From JBBQWT01 sp038210375 (lineage in GTDB: Bacteria; Acidobacteriota; Terriglobia; Terriglobales; Acidobacteriaceae), in assembly GCA_038210375.1 (NCBI GenBank), contig JBBQWT010000004.1:111036-175035 (forward strand): a stretch of 64,000 nucleotides of DNA. The letters run 5' to 3'. How positions within the stretch are numbered: the stretch's first letter is position 1; the number at the start of each line of letters is the position of its first letter. The position numbers and the translations under genes are program-made. This document shows positions 43,856 to 53,346 of this stretch, in pieces. Below the pieces are notes generated by a model, which had not been told where the DNA came from, did not search any database, and saw only the letters and a program-made list of their open reading frames with translations.

Positions 43856-45103
43856 ATGGAGGCACCGATGAAACGGCAGCGGCTGGCCCACCGGATATTC
43901 AAAGGTATTGCTGGATTGGGGATATTGGGTGTCCTTGGAGTCGTGGCGTTGCTGATATCGCTGCGGGTAGAGCACGGGACCGAGATCACACTGCCCACAC
44001 CCTCAGGACCATTCGCTGTGGGCCGCACACTTTTGGAGTGGAAAGACGATAAGTCCCTGGACGCTCTGGCGCCCTTGGCGGGAACTAGGCGCGAAGTCCT
44101 TGTCTGGATATGGTACCCGGCATTGGCACAAGGAACTGTGATTGATGACTACCTGCCCGCCCCGCTGCTAGCTGCTGACCAAGGCCAAAGTGGGGCGCTT
44201 CTTACTCTCCTGACGCGAGATCCGTCGAAAGTTCTTGCCCACAGTCTTAGGAACGCCGGCGTGCTACCTCAGCAGCAACCGTACCCCGTGGTCATCATGC
44301 GAGCCGGGGCCTCCCTCGAAGTTGTGAACTATTCGGCGCTCGCCGAGAACCTGGCCAGTCACGGATATGTAGTCGTGGGCATCGACGCGCCTTACCGCAC
44401 CAGGACCGTCGCTTTCTCCGACGGCCGGGTGCTGAGACGGACGCCGGAGAATGATGCAGAACGTTGTTTCGAGAGAGCGGGCCCAGAGCAGGCCCCTTGT
44501 GTTACCAAGCAGCTCAATGCGTGGACCGCCGATATTGGGTTCGTACTTGATCGATTAGAGCAGCTCAACATCTCGGACCCGTCCGGCAAGTTCATCGGAC
44601 GGCTCGATATGTCACGGGTGGGAGTATTCGGTCATTCCTTTGGCGGGGCGCAAGCCGCGCAATTCTGCTCCCGTGATTCCAGGTGCAAGGCGGGGATCGA
44701 TGTGGACGGTTCACTGCACGGCAGCGTCATTCAGGCGGGCATCCACACGCCGTTCATGTTTCTGCTGAGCGGCAACGGAGATTTTTCGTCCCGCGCCGAA
44801 GTCGACCAGATCATGGCCGACATCCGCGCGGTTTATGATCGAATGCCGATGGAGTCAAGGTTGTTCGTCCAGATCCGCGGCGCGAACCATTTCACCTTCA
44901 GCGACGACGGCGCCCTTTTGAAGAGCCAGCTCCTGCGGAGAGTGCTTCGTGTGTTCGGTGTGCTTGGTATCGATGGACGTCGTCAGCTCGCCGTTACGTC
45001 GTACTGCATCCACACCTTCTTCGACGCGTACCTCAAGGGAGCGGGCGCCTCGCGGCCGAAGATTTCGTCCCCGCTTTACCCTGAGATTCGGGTACTCGAA
45101 TGA
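43856..45103 (+). CDS. PAF-acetylhydrolase-like alpha/beta hydrolase, membrane-anchored
   Basis: A 415-residue protein with an N-terminal TM or signal-anchor helix (GIAGLGILGVLGVVALLISL) and an alpha/beta-hydrolase domain. The nucleophile elbow GHSFGG is at about 261-266, the DVDGSLHG strand holds the likely Asp, and GANHFTFSD holds the His. The YPVVIMRAGA and GYVVVGIDAPYR blocks resemble the platelet-activating-factor acetylhydrolase (plasma/isoform II) family, which cleaves short or oxidised acyl esters of phospholipids; the actual substrate is unknown. ATG 43856 has GGAGG 5 nt upstream. It is the first intact gene in the tRNA-Arg element. Confidence 0.78.
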   Translation: MEAPMKRQRLAHRIFKGIAGLGILGVLGVVALLISLRVEHGTEITLPTPSGPFAVGRTLLEWKDDKSLDALAPLAGTRREVLVWIWYPALAQGTVIDDYLPAPLLAADQGQSGALLTLLTRDPSKVLAHSLRNAGVLPQQQPYPVVIMRAGASLEVVNYSALAENLASHGYVVVGIDAPYRTRTVAFSDGRVLRRTPENDAERCFERAGPEQAPCVTKQLNAWTADIGFVLDRLEQLNISDPSGKFIGRLDMSRVGVFGHSFGGAQAAQFCSRDSRCKAGIDVDGSLHGSVIQAGIHTPFMFLLSGNGDFSSRAEVDQIMADIRAVYDRMPMESRLFVQIRGANHFTFSDDGALLKSQLLRRVLRVFGVLGIDGRRQLAVTSYCIHTFFDAYLKGAGASRPKISSPLYPEIRVLE

Positions 45104-45265
45104 GTACTTCTTTCATCAATTTCCGAACCCTGCCACCCGCACTTGCCCCAGTGCAGCTTTTCCTGATCTGTAATGACGATGTTAAGAAGTTTCTGTGCTG
45201 CATTACAATACCTGCTTTGCAGGACAAATCAAGCACATCGGCTCGGCACGGGACGGAGGATCGCA

Positions 45266-46303
45266 ATGAGATTTCGGCAGACTTGTAATCGAAGCCTGGG
45301 GCTGCGCCTGGCGGGATCAATAATGGCAATTGTTATTCCCATTCTTTCCGGGTTCGCGGGTTCGGCCACAGCAGCCGATAAATCAACTGCGCAGGATTTG
45401 CTGCAGATGGCGAATGCGGCGTCGCAGGCCGAGGACTACCGGAAGGCGGTAAAACTTTTCAAAGAAGCCAACAAGCAGCAGAACAACCGGTGCTTTGATT
45501 GCTTTATTGGCGAAGCAATCGCCGACAGCCATCTTGAAGAAGATGGAGCCGCGGATGGGAGCGTGGTTAAGGCCTTGAACGTGGCGGCCAACGCCCAGCA
45601 GCGCTCCCTGGGTCACCGCGTCAGAGGCCAGATCCTCACCATGTTTTCCCAGGGTGACGCGAAGAAGCTGCACAGCGCTGAGGAGGAATATCGCAAAGCC
45701 CTGGTGGACAATCCCGCGGACGGGCAGTCGCATTACGATTTGGGTCTGGCGCTGCTGCGGGAGAAAAAGGATGACGAGGGCCGGGCGGAATTGCGCAGCA
45801 GCCTTACCCTTTCTCCGAACTTACCCAATGCCGATCAGGCCAGGAAGTTGATTGCCGACCCGCAACGCGCTCGGCAGCGAATGGCCCCTGATTTTGAAAT
45901 TACCTCCCTCCAAGGCGAGACTCTCTCCTTGCAAGGTCTGGCCGGCAAGGTGGTGGTGCTTGATTTCTGGGCGACATGGTGTCCGCCGTGTCGCGCATCG
46001 GTCGGTGATCTCCGCAACGTGGCCAGAAAATATCCCCGCGAGCAACTGGTGCTGATCAGCGTCAGCGGCGACGATAAGGAAGAAACCTGGAAGGAATTCG
46101 TCGCCAGCAAGAAGATGGACTGGCCGCAATACCGCGACGCCGACAATAAAATCCGGCAAACCTTCGGTGTCCACGCCTTTCCCACCTACATGGTGATCGA
46201 TGGCAGCGGCGTCATTCAGAACGTGATCGTGGGGGAAGACCCGCAACAGTCGATCGTCCACCAGTTGAAGATGACCTTGGCCGCGATGAAGAACATCAAT
46301 TAA
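45266..46303 (+). CDS. Exported TPR protein with C-terminal TlpA-like thioredoxin domain
   Basis: A 345-residue protein. A signal peptide (LAGSIMAIVIPILSGFAGSATAA) is followed by TPR-like helices (about 45-195, for example HSAEEEYRKALVDNP). A thioredoxin/TlpA domain (about 205-340) has the redox motif WCPPC in FWATWCPPCR. It should act as a thiol-disulfide reductase in the periplasm, with the TPR part binding partners, as in ResA/TlpA relatives. ATG 45266 has GGAGG 8 nt before it; the frame upstream is not coding. A weak AACCAG/CTGGTT hairpin at 46310-46327 follows it. Confidence 0.85.
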   Translation: MRFRQTCNRSLGLRLAGSIMAIVIPILSGFAGSATAADKSTAQDLLQMANAASQAEDYRKAVKLFKEANKQQNNRCFDCFIGEAIADSHLEEDGAADGSVVKALNVAANAQQRSLGHRVRGQILTMFSQGDAKKLHSAEEEYRKALVDNPADGQSHYDLGLALLREKKDDEGRAELRSSLTLSPNLPNADQARKLIADPQRARQRMAPDFEITSLQGETLSLQGLAGKVVVLDFWATWCPPCRASVGDLRNVARKYPREQLVLISVSGDDKEETWKEFVASKKMDWPQYRDADNKIRQTFGVHAFPTYMVIDGSGVIQNVIVGEDPQQSIVHQLKMTLAAMKNIN

Positions 46304-46605
46304 GGCGCTAACCAGACCTGGCTGGTTTCTTCCTCGTCATGAATTTGGCCGCGAAGTTGATACCGGGAGACCTATGCGATTCGCAGGTCGATGAAACTGC
46401 CGTGGGAACTCTGTTTAGGAGTTTTGTTCAATTGGTGCTCAACCGAGGCAATAGCGCCGCATAATTCCCGGCAAGGCGCTACATTCAGGGTTTACCTGCC
46501 GGATGCGTCGATTCACTCCAGACCAAAATGGGTTGATGGAAGATAAGGCAAACATCGCCGAAGGAGTGGCAGGTTCGGAAGCTGATACTGTACCCCAACA
46601 ACCTG
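46304..46605. other. Intergenic, no gene seen
   Basis: About 300 bp between the convergent thioredoxin and kinase genes. Apart from the AACCAG/CTGGTT hairpin near 46310-46327, nothing stands out. The short frames here are not supported. Confidence 0.4.
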
Positions 46606-49005
46606 CTAATGCGGCAGGCCGACCCGCTGTAACAGTTTCGCAAACCTCGGATCGGACCGCAGGCCGTCCAATTCCGGCAGAACTTTCCAGTACACGCACT
46701 CCAAGACCCGATCGTCGATCGCCCGATTCAGTTCGGCAAAAGCTTGATCCTTTTTTCCCAAAGCAATATAAATAATCGCCATGTCATACGGGGGTACATA
46801 GGCTCGCCGCGACAGTCCGGTCAGGTCTTCGAGCGCTTGCTGAGCCTCTTTTGTCTTTCCGGTCACGGCATAACCATAACCCAGCCCGCCCAGGGTATCA
46901 GCGAAGTTAGGCTCCAGTTGCCGCACTTTTTGAAACTCGACAAGAGCATCTGCTCTCAAGCCTTTAGCTTCGTATTCCCATGCCAGGCCCCAATGCGCGA
47001 TCCAGAAATCAGGCGCTAGCTCTACGGTCCTCCGCAGCTGCTCGACGGCCTCATCCTGATGTCGCGCCATGAGAAAAGAAGTGCCGATATAGACATTATT
47101 TTCTGCGGTGATTGGATCCAGCAACTGGGCGCGCTTGCTTTCCACAATACCTTCATCAGTGCGTTCCATAGCTACCAGGTACCACCCGTAAAGCGCATGG
47201 GCCATTGCGAAATTAGGCTTTAGTTCAATAGCTCGCTTGAATTCTTTTTCAGCCCCCGTCCAGTCCCAGTCGTACCACCACAACACCCACCCCAGGGCGA
47301 GGTGGGCCTCGGCGAGTTTGTCGTCGAGCTGCAGCGCCTTGATGGCCGCTGCCTTGGCCTGGGGCATTGAAGCTTTGGGAGAAAGCAGCCACTCGTTCGC
47401 CCCAATGTAGTAATAGGCCAGCCCTTCGTAAGGCAATGCGTAATTGGGATCGAGATCCAGCGCTTTCTGCAGATCCTCCCGTCCCCTGGAAAGACCTTCA
47501 ACGGTGTCTTTGCTGATGTAGTACTTTCCCTGCAAATAAAGTTGATAGGCTGCAGGGTTTTCGGTGTAGCGGCGTCCGAGCCTTTGGCGCTCTTCAGAAG
47601 TCAACCGGAGCTTCAGTTTGTCGGAAATTTCTCGGGCAATGTCACCCTGCAGCGTGAGCACGTCAGCCCCTCTGCGGTTGAATTGCTCGCCCCACAGCTC
47701 GGACCCGTCGGCCACCTTGATGAGGTCGGCTTGCAACACCATGGTGTCTCCCACGCTGGTGAGCTTGCCGGTGACGATGGCATCCACATTCAATTCTTTA
47801 CCAACCTTTTGTGCTTCTCCTTCGCGCCCCTTGAACTTCGCCACCATGGTGGAGGCCAGAACCCGGGTTCGGGGAAGTTCCGAAAGACTGCTGATGACCT
47901 CGGTTGTGATTCCATCGCTCAAATACTCGCGGTTAGGATCGCCGCTGGCATTGACGAACGGCAACACCGCGAGGGCGTTGATTTCACCGCTCGCATCCCG
48001 GCGCCCGCCTTTGAACATCAGGATTACCGCTATCAGGGCCATGGCCCCCACCCCGCTGGCGGCGAACATCCATTTCATCCAGCGAGGCCTGTTCCTGGTC
48101 ACGAGGGCGGCTGGCATCGTGCTATTGGAGTCTAAGTCACGCTTCACTCGCTTCAGGTCTGTCTTCAGGTCGGCTGCGGACTGGTAGCGGATTTCGCGGT
48201 CCTTTTCCAGTAACTTGTTGATGATGTCTTCGAGCCGCGGAGAGATTTGCGGATTGAAGCGGATGGCCGGCGCTGGCGCCCGGTTGAGTACTGCATCAAA
48301 GATGGTTCCCGAAGTTTCGCCGCGAAACGCCATCGTGCCTGTCGCCATCTCATAAAGCACTGCGCCGAACGAGAACAGGTCGCTGCGGGCATCGAGGGGG
48401 TTGCCCCTGACCTGTTCGGGAGACATGTAAGCCATGGTGCCGAGAGTGGTATTGGCGCCCGTGAGCTGCTGCTCCATGGCCGGCGCTATGGTCACTGTGG
48501 CCGAGGACGCTTGAAGCTGTGGCGAAAGCTTAGCCAGACCGAAGTCAAGTACCTTAGCCTCGCCGCGTGAGGTCACAAATATATTGGCGGGCTTGATGTC
48601 GCGATGAATAATGCCTTTGCCATGGGCGGCATCGAGTGCGTCGGCAATCTGGATGGCCAGATCGAGCATGTCGGCGAGGGGCAGGGCCTGGCCGGCGATG
48701 CGGTCGCCCAGGGTTTCGCCCTCCAGGAGCTCCATGGCGATGAAGGGCTGACCATCGATCTCATTAATCTCGTGGATGGTGCAGATGCGCGGGTGGTTAA
48801 GGGCGGAGGCCGCGCGAGCCTCCCGCTGGAACCGTTCCATGGCCTGGGGATCCCCGGCCAGGTTCGCGGAGAGAAATTTCAGGGCGACGCGCCGGCCCAG
48901 CTTGAGGTCTTCGGCCTCGTATAACACCCCCATGCCGCCGCCACCCAGTTTTCGGAGGATCCGATAGTGTCCAAGAGTTTCTCCGGGTTGGGCGGGGTGA
49001 GTCAC
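46606..49005 (-). CDS. Ser/Thr protein kinase with TolB-like and TPR domains
   Basis: A 799-residue membrane kinase. The Hanks-type domain (about 10-290) has an intact glycine loop GGGGMGVLYE, Lys43 in VALKFL, HRDIKPAN (134-141) and DFGLAK (154-159). TM helix at about 312-330. Outside lies a TolB/FlgO-like domain (LAVLPFVNASGDPNREYLSDGITTE, about 345-470), and TPR repeats to the end. The start is GTG 49005; no clear ribosome site. It is a close paralogue of the gene at the right end of the window (61769-64000). It lies inside the direct repeats of the tRNA-Arg element and reads toward its middle. Confidence 0.9.
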   Translation of the reverse strand: MTHPAQPGETLGHYRILRKLGGGGMGVLYEAEDLKLGRRVALKFLSANLAGDPQAMERFQREARAASALNHPRICTIHEINEIDGQPFIAMELLEGETLGDRIAGQALPLADMLDLAIQIADALDAAHGKGIIHRDIKPANIFVTSRGEAKVLDFGLAKLSPQLQASSATVTIAPAMEQQLTGANTTLGTMAYMSPEQVRGNPLDARSDLFSFGAVLYEMATGTMAFRGETSGTIFDAVLNRAPAPAIRFNPQISPRLEDIINKLLEKDREIRYQSAADLKTDLKRVKRDLDSNSTMPAALVTRNRPRWMKWMFAASGVGAMALIAVILMFKGGRRDASGEINALAVLPFVNASGDPNREYLSDGITTEVISSLSELPRTRVLASTMVAKFKGREGEAQKVGKELNVDAIVTGKLTSVGDTMVLQADLIKVADGSELWGEQFNRRGADVLTLQGDIAREISDKLKLRLTSEERQRLGRRYTENPAAYQLYLQGKYYISKDTVEGLSRGREDLQKALDLDPNYALPYEGLAYYYIGANEWLLSPKASMPQAKAAAIKALQLDDKLAEAHLALGWVLWWYDWDWTGAEKEFKRAIELKPNFAMAHALYGWYLVAMERTDEGIVESKRAQLLDPITAENNVYIGTSFLMARHQDEAVEQLRRTVELAPDFWIAHWGLAWEYEAKGLRADALVEFQKVRQLEPNFADTLGGLGYGYAVTGKTKEAQQALEDLTGLSRRAYVPPYDMAIIYIALGKKDQAFAELNRAIDDRVLECVYWKVLPELDGLRSDPRFAKLLQRVGLPH

Positions 49006-49133
49006 CTAGCGAAAATGTTAGGCTGACTTCGCCGGGAGGTCAACAAACCTCGGGCCGCCTGTCGATTCAGGCTGGTAGTCCCGTTCGAAATCCGAGGGAG
49101 TGGGTAACCCATTTGACTGTCGCCTTATCTTAC

Positions 49134-49189
49134 GCAACCTCCCAAGCTGTAGGTCGGGAGTTCGAATCCCCCCCGGGCGCACCAAACTT
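49134..49189 (+). repeat. attR-like duplicate of the tRNA-Arg 3' half
   Basis: Matches 42978-43033, from the anticodon stem through CCA, with one extra C before GGGCGC. There is no 5' tRNA half upstream, so it is not a functional tRNA. It marks the right edge of the putative element. Confidence 0.75.
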
Positions 49190-49341
49190 TCAAAGAGTTT
49201 TGCCGCGTTTTCCCTTTTCAAATCGCTTACGAAATCTTTGTTATTGACGATGAGGCAGCAGCCAGACGCTCCCGAATTTCAAAGTTCGGGTATCAGATTA
49301 ACGCCAGTTTTCCTCGGTGTAACGCCCCTATCATCTGCGCC

Positions 49342-52269
49342 CTAATGCCCAGACGACCCCTTCGCCAGATCCACTTTGCGAAGCGTCTGGTCGGCGGTGA
49401 CCAGTAGCATTTGCCTGCCATCGGCGCTGAATTCGGCGATCCGTGCCGGCTTAGGCAGCGAGTAATGGTGTAGGGGCTGCGCCGTCACCACATCGTAGAC
49501 CGAGATTTCTCCCGGCCGGTTCGCCACCGCCATCAGCTCGGCTTGCGGCGCAATCCCCATGTAATGGCCAAAGATTCTCCCGGTCTGCCGCTGGGTTTCC
49601 AGCGAATAAATCAAGATTCGGTTTTCGGAGTCGTTGATGACCAGGTGTTTGGCCGTTACCGCGACCTGGCGGATGCTGAACGAGCCCTTGCCCGAATCCA
49701 CCAGCATGCTCGCAATCTCTTTTCCCGTCCGCCCCTTCACGGCCTGCAGCAGATAGATCGAGCTCTTGTCGCCCAATGCGGCAAGCTGTTTCTGCAGGTC
49801 TGGTCTTTTCCGTATCTCGGCCTTGGCGCTGAGCTGGTTGGCTCGCCATACCAGTACAATCGCATCCGCCGCCGTGTCAAAGTGCCGGTCGGGATCGTCC
49901 CCGTTGAAGATTCGGCTCCATAGCAATTTGTCGGAGGTCACGTCGCGGACCTCCAGCTCGGTGTCATGGGAGCGGCCGCTTAACAGCAGTTCGCGCAGGC
50001 GGTTGCCGGATTCCGTATCGATCACCACGTTTTTCTCCGCCGACATATCCAGATCGGGGAGTTCATTTTTCAGAATCTTGTCCATGCTTCCCTGGTATTT
50101 CGTGGTCAGCAGAAGCTCTCCCATCTGGGCATCTTCGTGGTCGTTGGAAAATTGCTTGCGGACCGATACGCGCGGCTGGGTTTCCAGCGTGACTCGGGCG
50201 ATTGCATGGGCGTTGGTTTTGTATTTGGGCACATCAGCATAGAAACTGCCGTCGGTGGCGAAGAAGCCGCCCCGGAAATCCCGCATCAACGCCAGCAGTT
50301 TCCCCGTCTCCGCGTTCCAGATCCCGCTCCGGCTCTTGCCCGAAATCGCGATCCACTTCCAGTCCGAACTGACCGCCACCGTTCGAATCGATCCCAGGTT
50401 GCCCGTCGGCAGTCCCAAGGCCTCAAAAGGGCTGCCCGGCTTTGTAGTGTCCGCGGTGAACACTACTTGCCCGGCGCGCGATTCTGACACCGCCATCTGG
50501 TCGTAAACATCGACCGCCTTGGTGTCGGCCGCGATATTGATCCTTTTCCTGGTTAAATCAAAAATCCCCGCTGCATAATCCTTGATGGGACGGACGATCG
50601 CATAGTCCCCGTGGCTCACCGCCGTCACCGACCCGGCGAGCGTTGCCGGCGACAGCAGGTGGCCAGAAGGAAAGGCGACGATACCCGCTCGGCCCGCATG
50701 GGTGGCGCTTATGGCCACCATGCGGTCCGGACTCAGGAAGCTGAAGCTCCCCGCCAGGTATTCGCGTAAGGCCGGCGGGATCGCCAGAACCGAGCCCGAT
50801 TGCAGGCCATAGCCCGCCGACTCCTCGCCGTGGCCCATCACGAAGTAGCGCGAGTCTGGGGTAAAGGACATGTTAAACAACGGCGCCCCGGGTTGGTGCT
50901 GGAATGCCATATACACCAGAAAAGCCTCCAGACCAATTCGCAAGTGGGGGAAGTCATCGCGGGTATAGAGCGTCTTGCCGGTGCTTACGTCTATCAGCAC
51001 CAACGCGGTGCTTAACCCAAAGTCGCCGCCGGTTCTTTGCTCCAGGCAAGCCATCGTCTTGCCATCAGGCGAGAGCGCGCTCTGTAGACACGGGGTACGC
51101 AAGGCGATTTCGTGGGAAGCCACACGCGCTTTGCTTTCCCGATCCCATTCTTCGACACGCAGGCTGGGATCATAAAAGATGAGCCGCTTGGAATCGGCGC
51201 TGAACTGTGCGGGATACGCGTCCGGTGCGTCCACCGAAAATAAAACTGCTAGCGGAGATCGTGACAGCACGAAGATGGTCGCATCATCCTGCGCGACTAT
51301 GAAGTTTCCATCCGGACTGAACCGCAGGTATTCGATTCCGTTGCGCAATGGCGGGCTGAGCAACTTGCCGGGCGGCAAACCGGCATCGGCGGTGGCTGCA
51401 AATTGGCCGGCGGAGTAGGCAATCACCGCCGCCTGCCATGGGGGAAATTTCCCCTCCTTCATCGGCGGGGCGCCGAAACAATGGGGCGGGAGGGCCGACC
51501 CGATTTTCAAAATAAATCTCAGCCGCCTGGATTCTGGCTTGGTGGTTCCAAAAAAGTCACTCAGGGCGCTGCCGGTCTTTCCCTGGTTTTCAGTGAAGCG
51601 GTCCCAGAACTCGCTGAATGCCTGCGTCCGGTATCCCGCCTTCGCCAGCGCATAGATCGCGACCTCGTCGGCCGCTTGCTGCCCCCGGTCTTCCTGGCGT
51701 TCGTTGTTCATCGTGGCCTGGCGTTTGCGGCCTGCATTTTCGATGAAGCGGTTGTATTTTTCGAATATGTCGGCGCGATCGCCTACCGTGTTGACCCCCA
51801 GAATCGCGTGGAACAGCCGCGTCAACTCGATGGCCTGCTGATGGGTGAAGGAATGTCCCAGTTCGTGCGCCATGACCCCGGCCACTTCGTCTTCCGTTCG
51901 TGCCGCGGCAATGAGTTTTCTTGATAGGTAAATTCTTCCCCCCGGAGCGCTGAAGGCGTTCACCGATGGCGTGTCGATCAACCGGAATTGATAATGCATC
52001 TTCGTGGGAGGAAGGTTCCGCAATAAACGCTCTCCAATTTGTCCCAGGTACTCGTTTAGCGACTCGTCTTTCACCACGGAGAATGTGCTTTCCAGGTGCT
52101 CCGCCCACGCTTCCCCCAGGTACTGTTCCTGTTGGTCGCTGAAGATGTTGGCTGCTCTCGATGCCTGCGCGATGGGCGGCACTTCGCAAGCGGGCTGCGC
52201 CGCCGACAACGCTGCCGCCGTCAATATCCACGCCAACAGCCCAACAGACAGCAGCAGCTTTCCCATCAT
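49342..52269 (-). CDS. Exported M48 metalloprotease fused to a beta-propeller
   Basis: A 975-residue protein with a signal peptide (LLLSVGLLAWILTAAALSAA). The M48 peptidase domain (about 35-260) contains HELGH (135-139) in VAGVMAHELGHSFTH and a downstream DE pair in QQAADEVAIYALAKAGY that supplies the third zinc ligand, as in BepA/LoiP. From about 290 onward, WD40-like strands make one or two propellers with repeats such as LRFSPDGNFIVAQDD and SALSPDGKTMACLEQ. This suggests an envelope-quality or protein-processing protease with a binding platform. Other bacterial BepA-like proteases carry TPRs instead, so the propeller is unusual. Confidence 0.82.
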   Translation of the reverse strand: MMGKLLLSVGLLAWILTAAALSAAQPACEVPPIAQASRAANIFSDQQEQYLGEAWAEHLESTFSVVKDESLNEYLGQIGERLLRNLPPTKMHYQFRLIDTPSVNAFSAPGGRIYLSRKLIAAARTEDEVAGVMAHELGHSFTHQQAIELTRLFHAILGVNTVGDRADIFEKYNRFIENAGRKRQATMNNERQEDRGQQAADEVAIYALAKAGYRTQAFSEFWDRFTENQGKTGSALSDFFGTTKPESRRLRFILKIGSALPPHCFGAPPMKEGKFPPWQAAVIAYSAGQFAATADAGLPPGKLLSPPLRNGIEYLRFSPDGNFIVAQDDATIFVLSRSPLAVLFSVDAPDAYPAQFSADSKRLIFYDPSLRVEEWDRESKARVASHEIALRTPCLQSALSPDGKTMACLEQRTGGDFGLSTALVLIDVSTGKTLYTRDDFPHLRIGLEAFLVYMAFQHQPGAPLFNMSFTPDSRYFVMGHGEESAGYGLQSGSVLAIPPALREYLAGSFSFLSPDRMVAISATHAGRAGIVAFPSGHLLSPATLAGSVTAVSHGDYAIVRPIKDYAAGIFDLTRKRINIAADTKAVDVYDQMAVSESRAGQVVFTADTTKPGSPFEALGLPTGNLGSIRTVAVSSDWKWIAISGKSRSGIWNAETGKLLALMRDFRGGFFATDGSFYADVPKYKTNAHAIARVTLETQPRVSVRKQFSNDHEDAQMGELLLTTKYQGSMDKILKNELPDLDMSAEKNVVIDTESGNRLRELLLSGRSHDTELEVRDVTSDKLLWSRIFNGDDPDRHFDTAADAIVLVWRANQLSAKAEIRKRPDLQKQLAALGDKSSIYLLQAVKGRTGKEIASMLVDSGKGSFSIRQVAVTAKHLVINDSENRILIYSLETQRQTGRIFGHYMGIAPQAELMAVANRPGEISVYDVVTAQPLHHYSLPKPARIAEFSADGRQMLLVTADQTLRKVDLAKGSSGH

Positions 52270-52495
52270 CGCGGCGCCCTCGGCTCACCGCAGTATATCC
52301 CCGATTCAAGGCGACGCCACACAGCACCCCTCCATCGGGATTTGTGGCTCATCAACCAAATAAGCAGGTCCTTACCCGCCGTAAATTTCTCGGAGACGAG
52401 TTGAACTCGCCCGCCGGACTTTTTGCTCCCGCGTGGCCGTCGGTTTGCTAAGTTGCAACGAGTGTTAGTGCTAAGCTGATTGAAGTGGTGCCCAC

Positions 52496-52987
52496 ATGAG
52501 CAAGAAACCCTTATTGCTCCTGACCATGTTCGGGGCCCTGGGAATCGCTTCATTACACGCGCAAGAAATTCCATGCGGCGAAGCAAGGGTCGAATATGAA
52601 AAGACACCCCAGAGCCTGAACCAACATATTCGCATTTATAGGAGACTGCCTTCTAATTTGATTTTCAAGCAGGGCGACCGCGAATTCAGTGCTCAAGGCA
52701 CAAGATGGTTAATCGTTAAAAAGCCCGATTACCTGAAGACTGGCCCGTGGAGTACGACGCTATACATAGGGGCCCGTGGTGAAAATCGGCCCTTTCTGGA
52801 ACTGTCTTTCCGAGACCATGGCAACACTTTCACTGCGAGCTGGTTAAACGAGAAATTGCTTTATATTTCCGTGTGGTGGGGCCGAATCGCGTCCAGCGAG
52901 TTGATTCTGAACATTGAGAAGCGAATATTTATCTATAACGAAACGGCGAATTATGGCCAGGTCACTTCTTGCAAAGAATCGAAGTAG
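52496..52987 (+). CDS. Small exported protein, unknown
   Basis: A 163-residue protein with a clear signal peptide (LLLLTMFGALGIASLHAQE, cut after HAQ). It has a mature beta-rich domain with two Cys (PCGEA near the start and TSCKES near the end) that could form a disulfide. I recognise no family. The ATG at 52496 has no strong ribosome site. It lies between the divergent M48 gene and the signalling cluster. It could be a lineage-specific exported protein. Confidence 0.5.
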   Translation: MSKKPLLLLTMFGALGIASLHAQEIPCGEARVEYEKTPQSLNQHIRIYRRLPSNLIFKQGDREFSAQGTRWLIVKKPDYLKTGPWSTTLYIGARGENRPFLELSFRDHGNTFTASWLNEKLLYISVWWGRIASSELILNIEKRIFIYNETANYGQVTSCKESK

Positions 52988-53346
52988 CGACCTCGCGGTT
53001 CAGTGACTTAGGCGGAGTGCCGGTGGTCTTGGGTTCAACTTGTGTTCAATTCGCTCCGCCCTTTGGCCTTTGCTCTGCGGAATGTCGGAGCATCCTGGTG
53101 AGAGTGATGCGGACCCAGCGAGTTCGCCTGTCAGATCGCCCTGCCGGGCGCTCCGACGGGGTCGAAAACTGTCGGAAACTCACCTTGAAAGTGTTACAGA
53201 ACAAGGGAACCGATCATCGAGCCAACTCGTCGTATGATGCGGTGAACGGCAACACGGGGCAGGTCAAACCCATACGTACTCTATAATCCTCGTTCGGAAG
53301 CCTGGCTATTTCCAAAATTTAGTTGGATTCGAGAAGATTCGGGGAC
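52988..53346. other. Intergenic upstream of the histidine kinase gene
   Basis: About 360 bp with no convincing gene. A TATAAT at 53282-53287, 60 nt before the kinase ATG, is a possible -10; no matching -35 was found. The 105-residue frame across this stretch has no start signal or family feature. Confidence 0.4.

Larger units (their letters stand above)
43026..49183. mobile_element. Remnant integrative element at tRNA-Arg
   Basis: A 6.1-kb segment bounded by the tRNA-Arg 3' half and its direct repeat. It begins with a degenerate tyrosine recombinase, the usual place for an integrase in tRNA-targeting islands. The integrase region is visibly richer in A and T than its surroundings. Cargo: an exported PAF-AH-like hydrolase, a TPR-thioredoxin protein and a Ser/Thr kinase. 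With the integrase dead, the element is immobile. The kinase has a close paralogue outside (61769-64000), so part of the cargo could be native. Confidence 0.6.

Noticed and set aside
46503..46775. 90-residue plus-strand frame
   Set aside because: It overlaps the 3' end of the kinase gene in antisense and has no start signal or domain.
49134..49189. Second tRNA-Arg gene
   Set aside because: Only the 3' half matches; no acceptor 5' strand or D-arm lies upstream, and an extra C disturbs the acceptor/T-stem junction.
52969..53286. 105-residue plus-strand frame before the histidine kinase gene
   Set aside because: No ribosome site, no recognisable domain, and it covers a likely promoter region.
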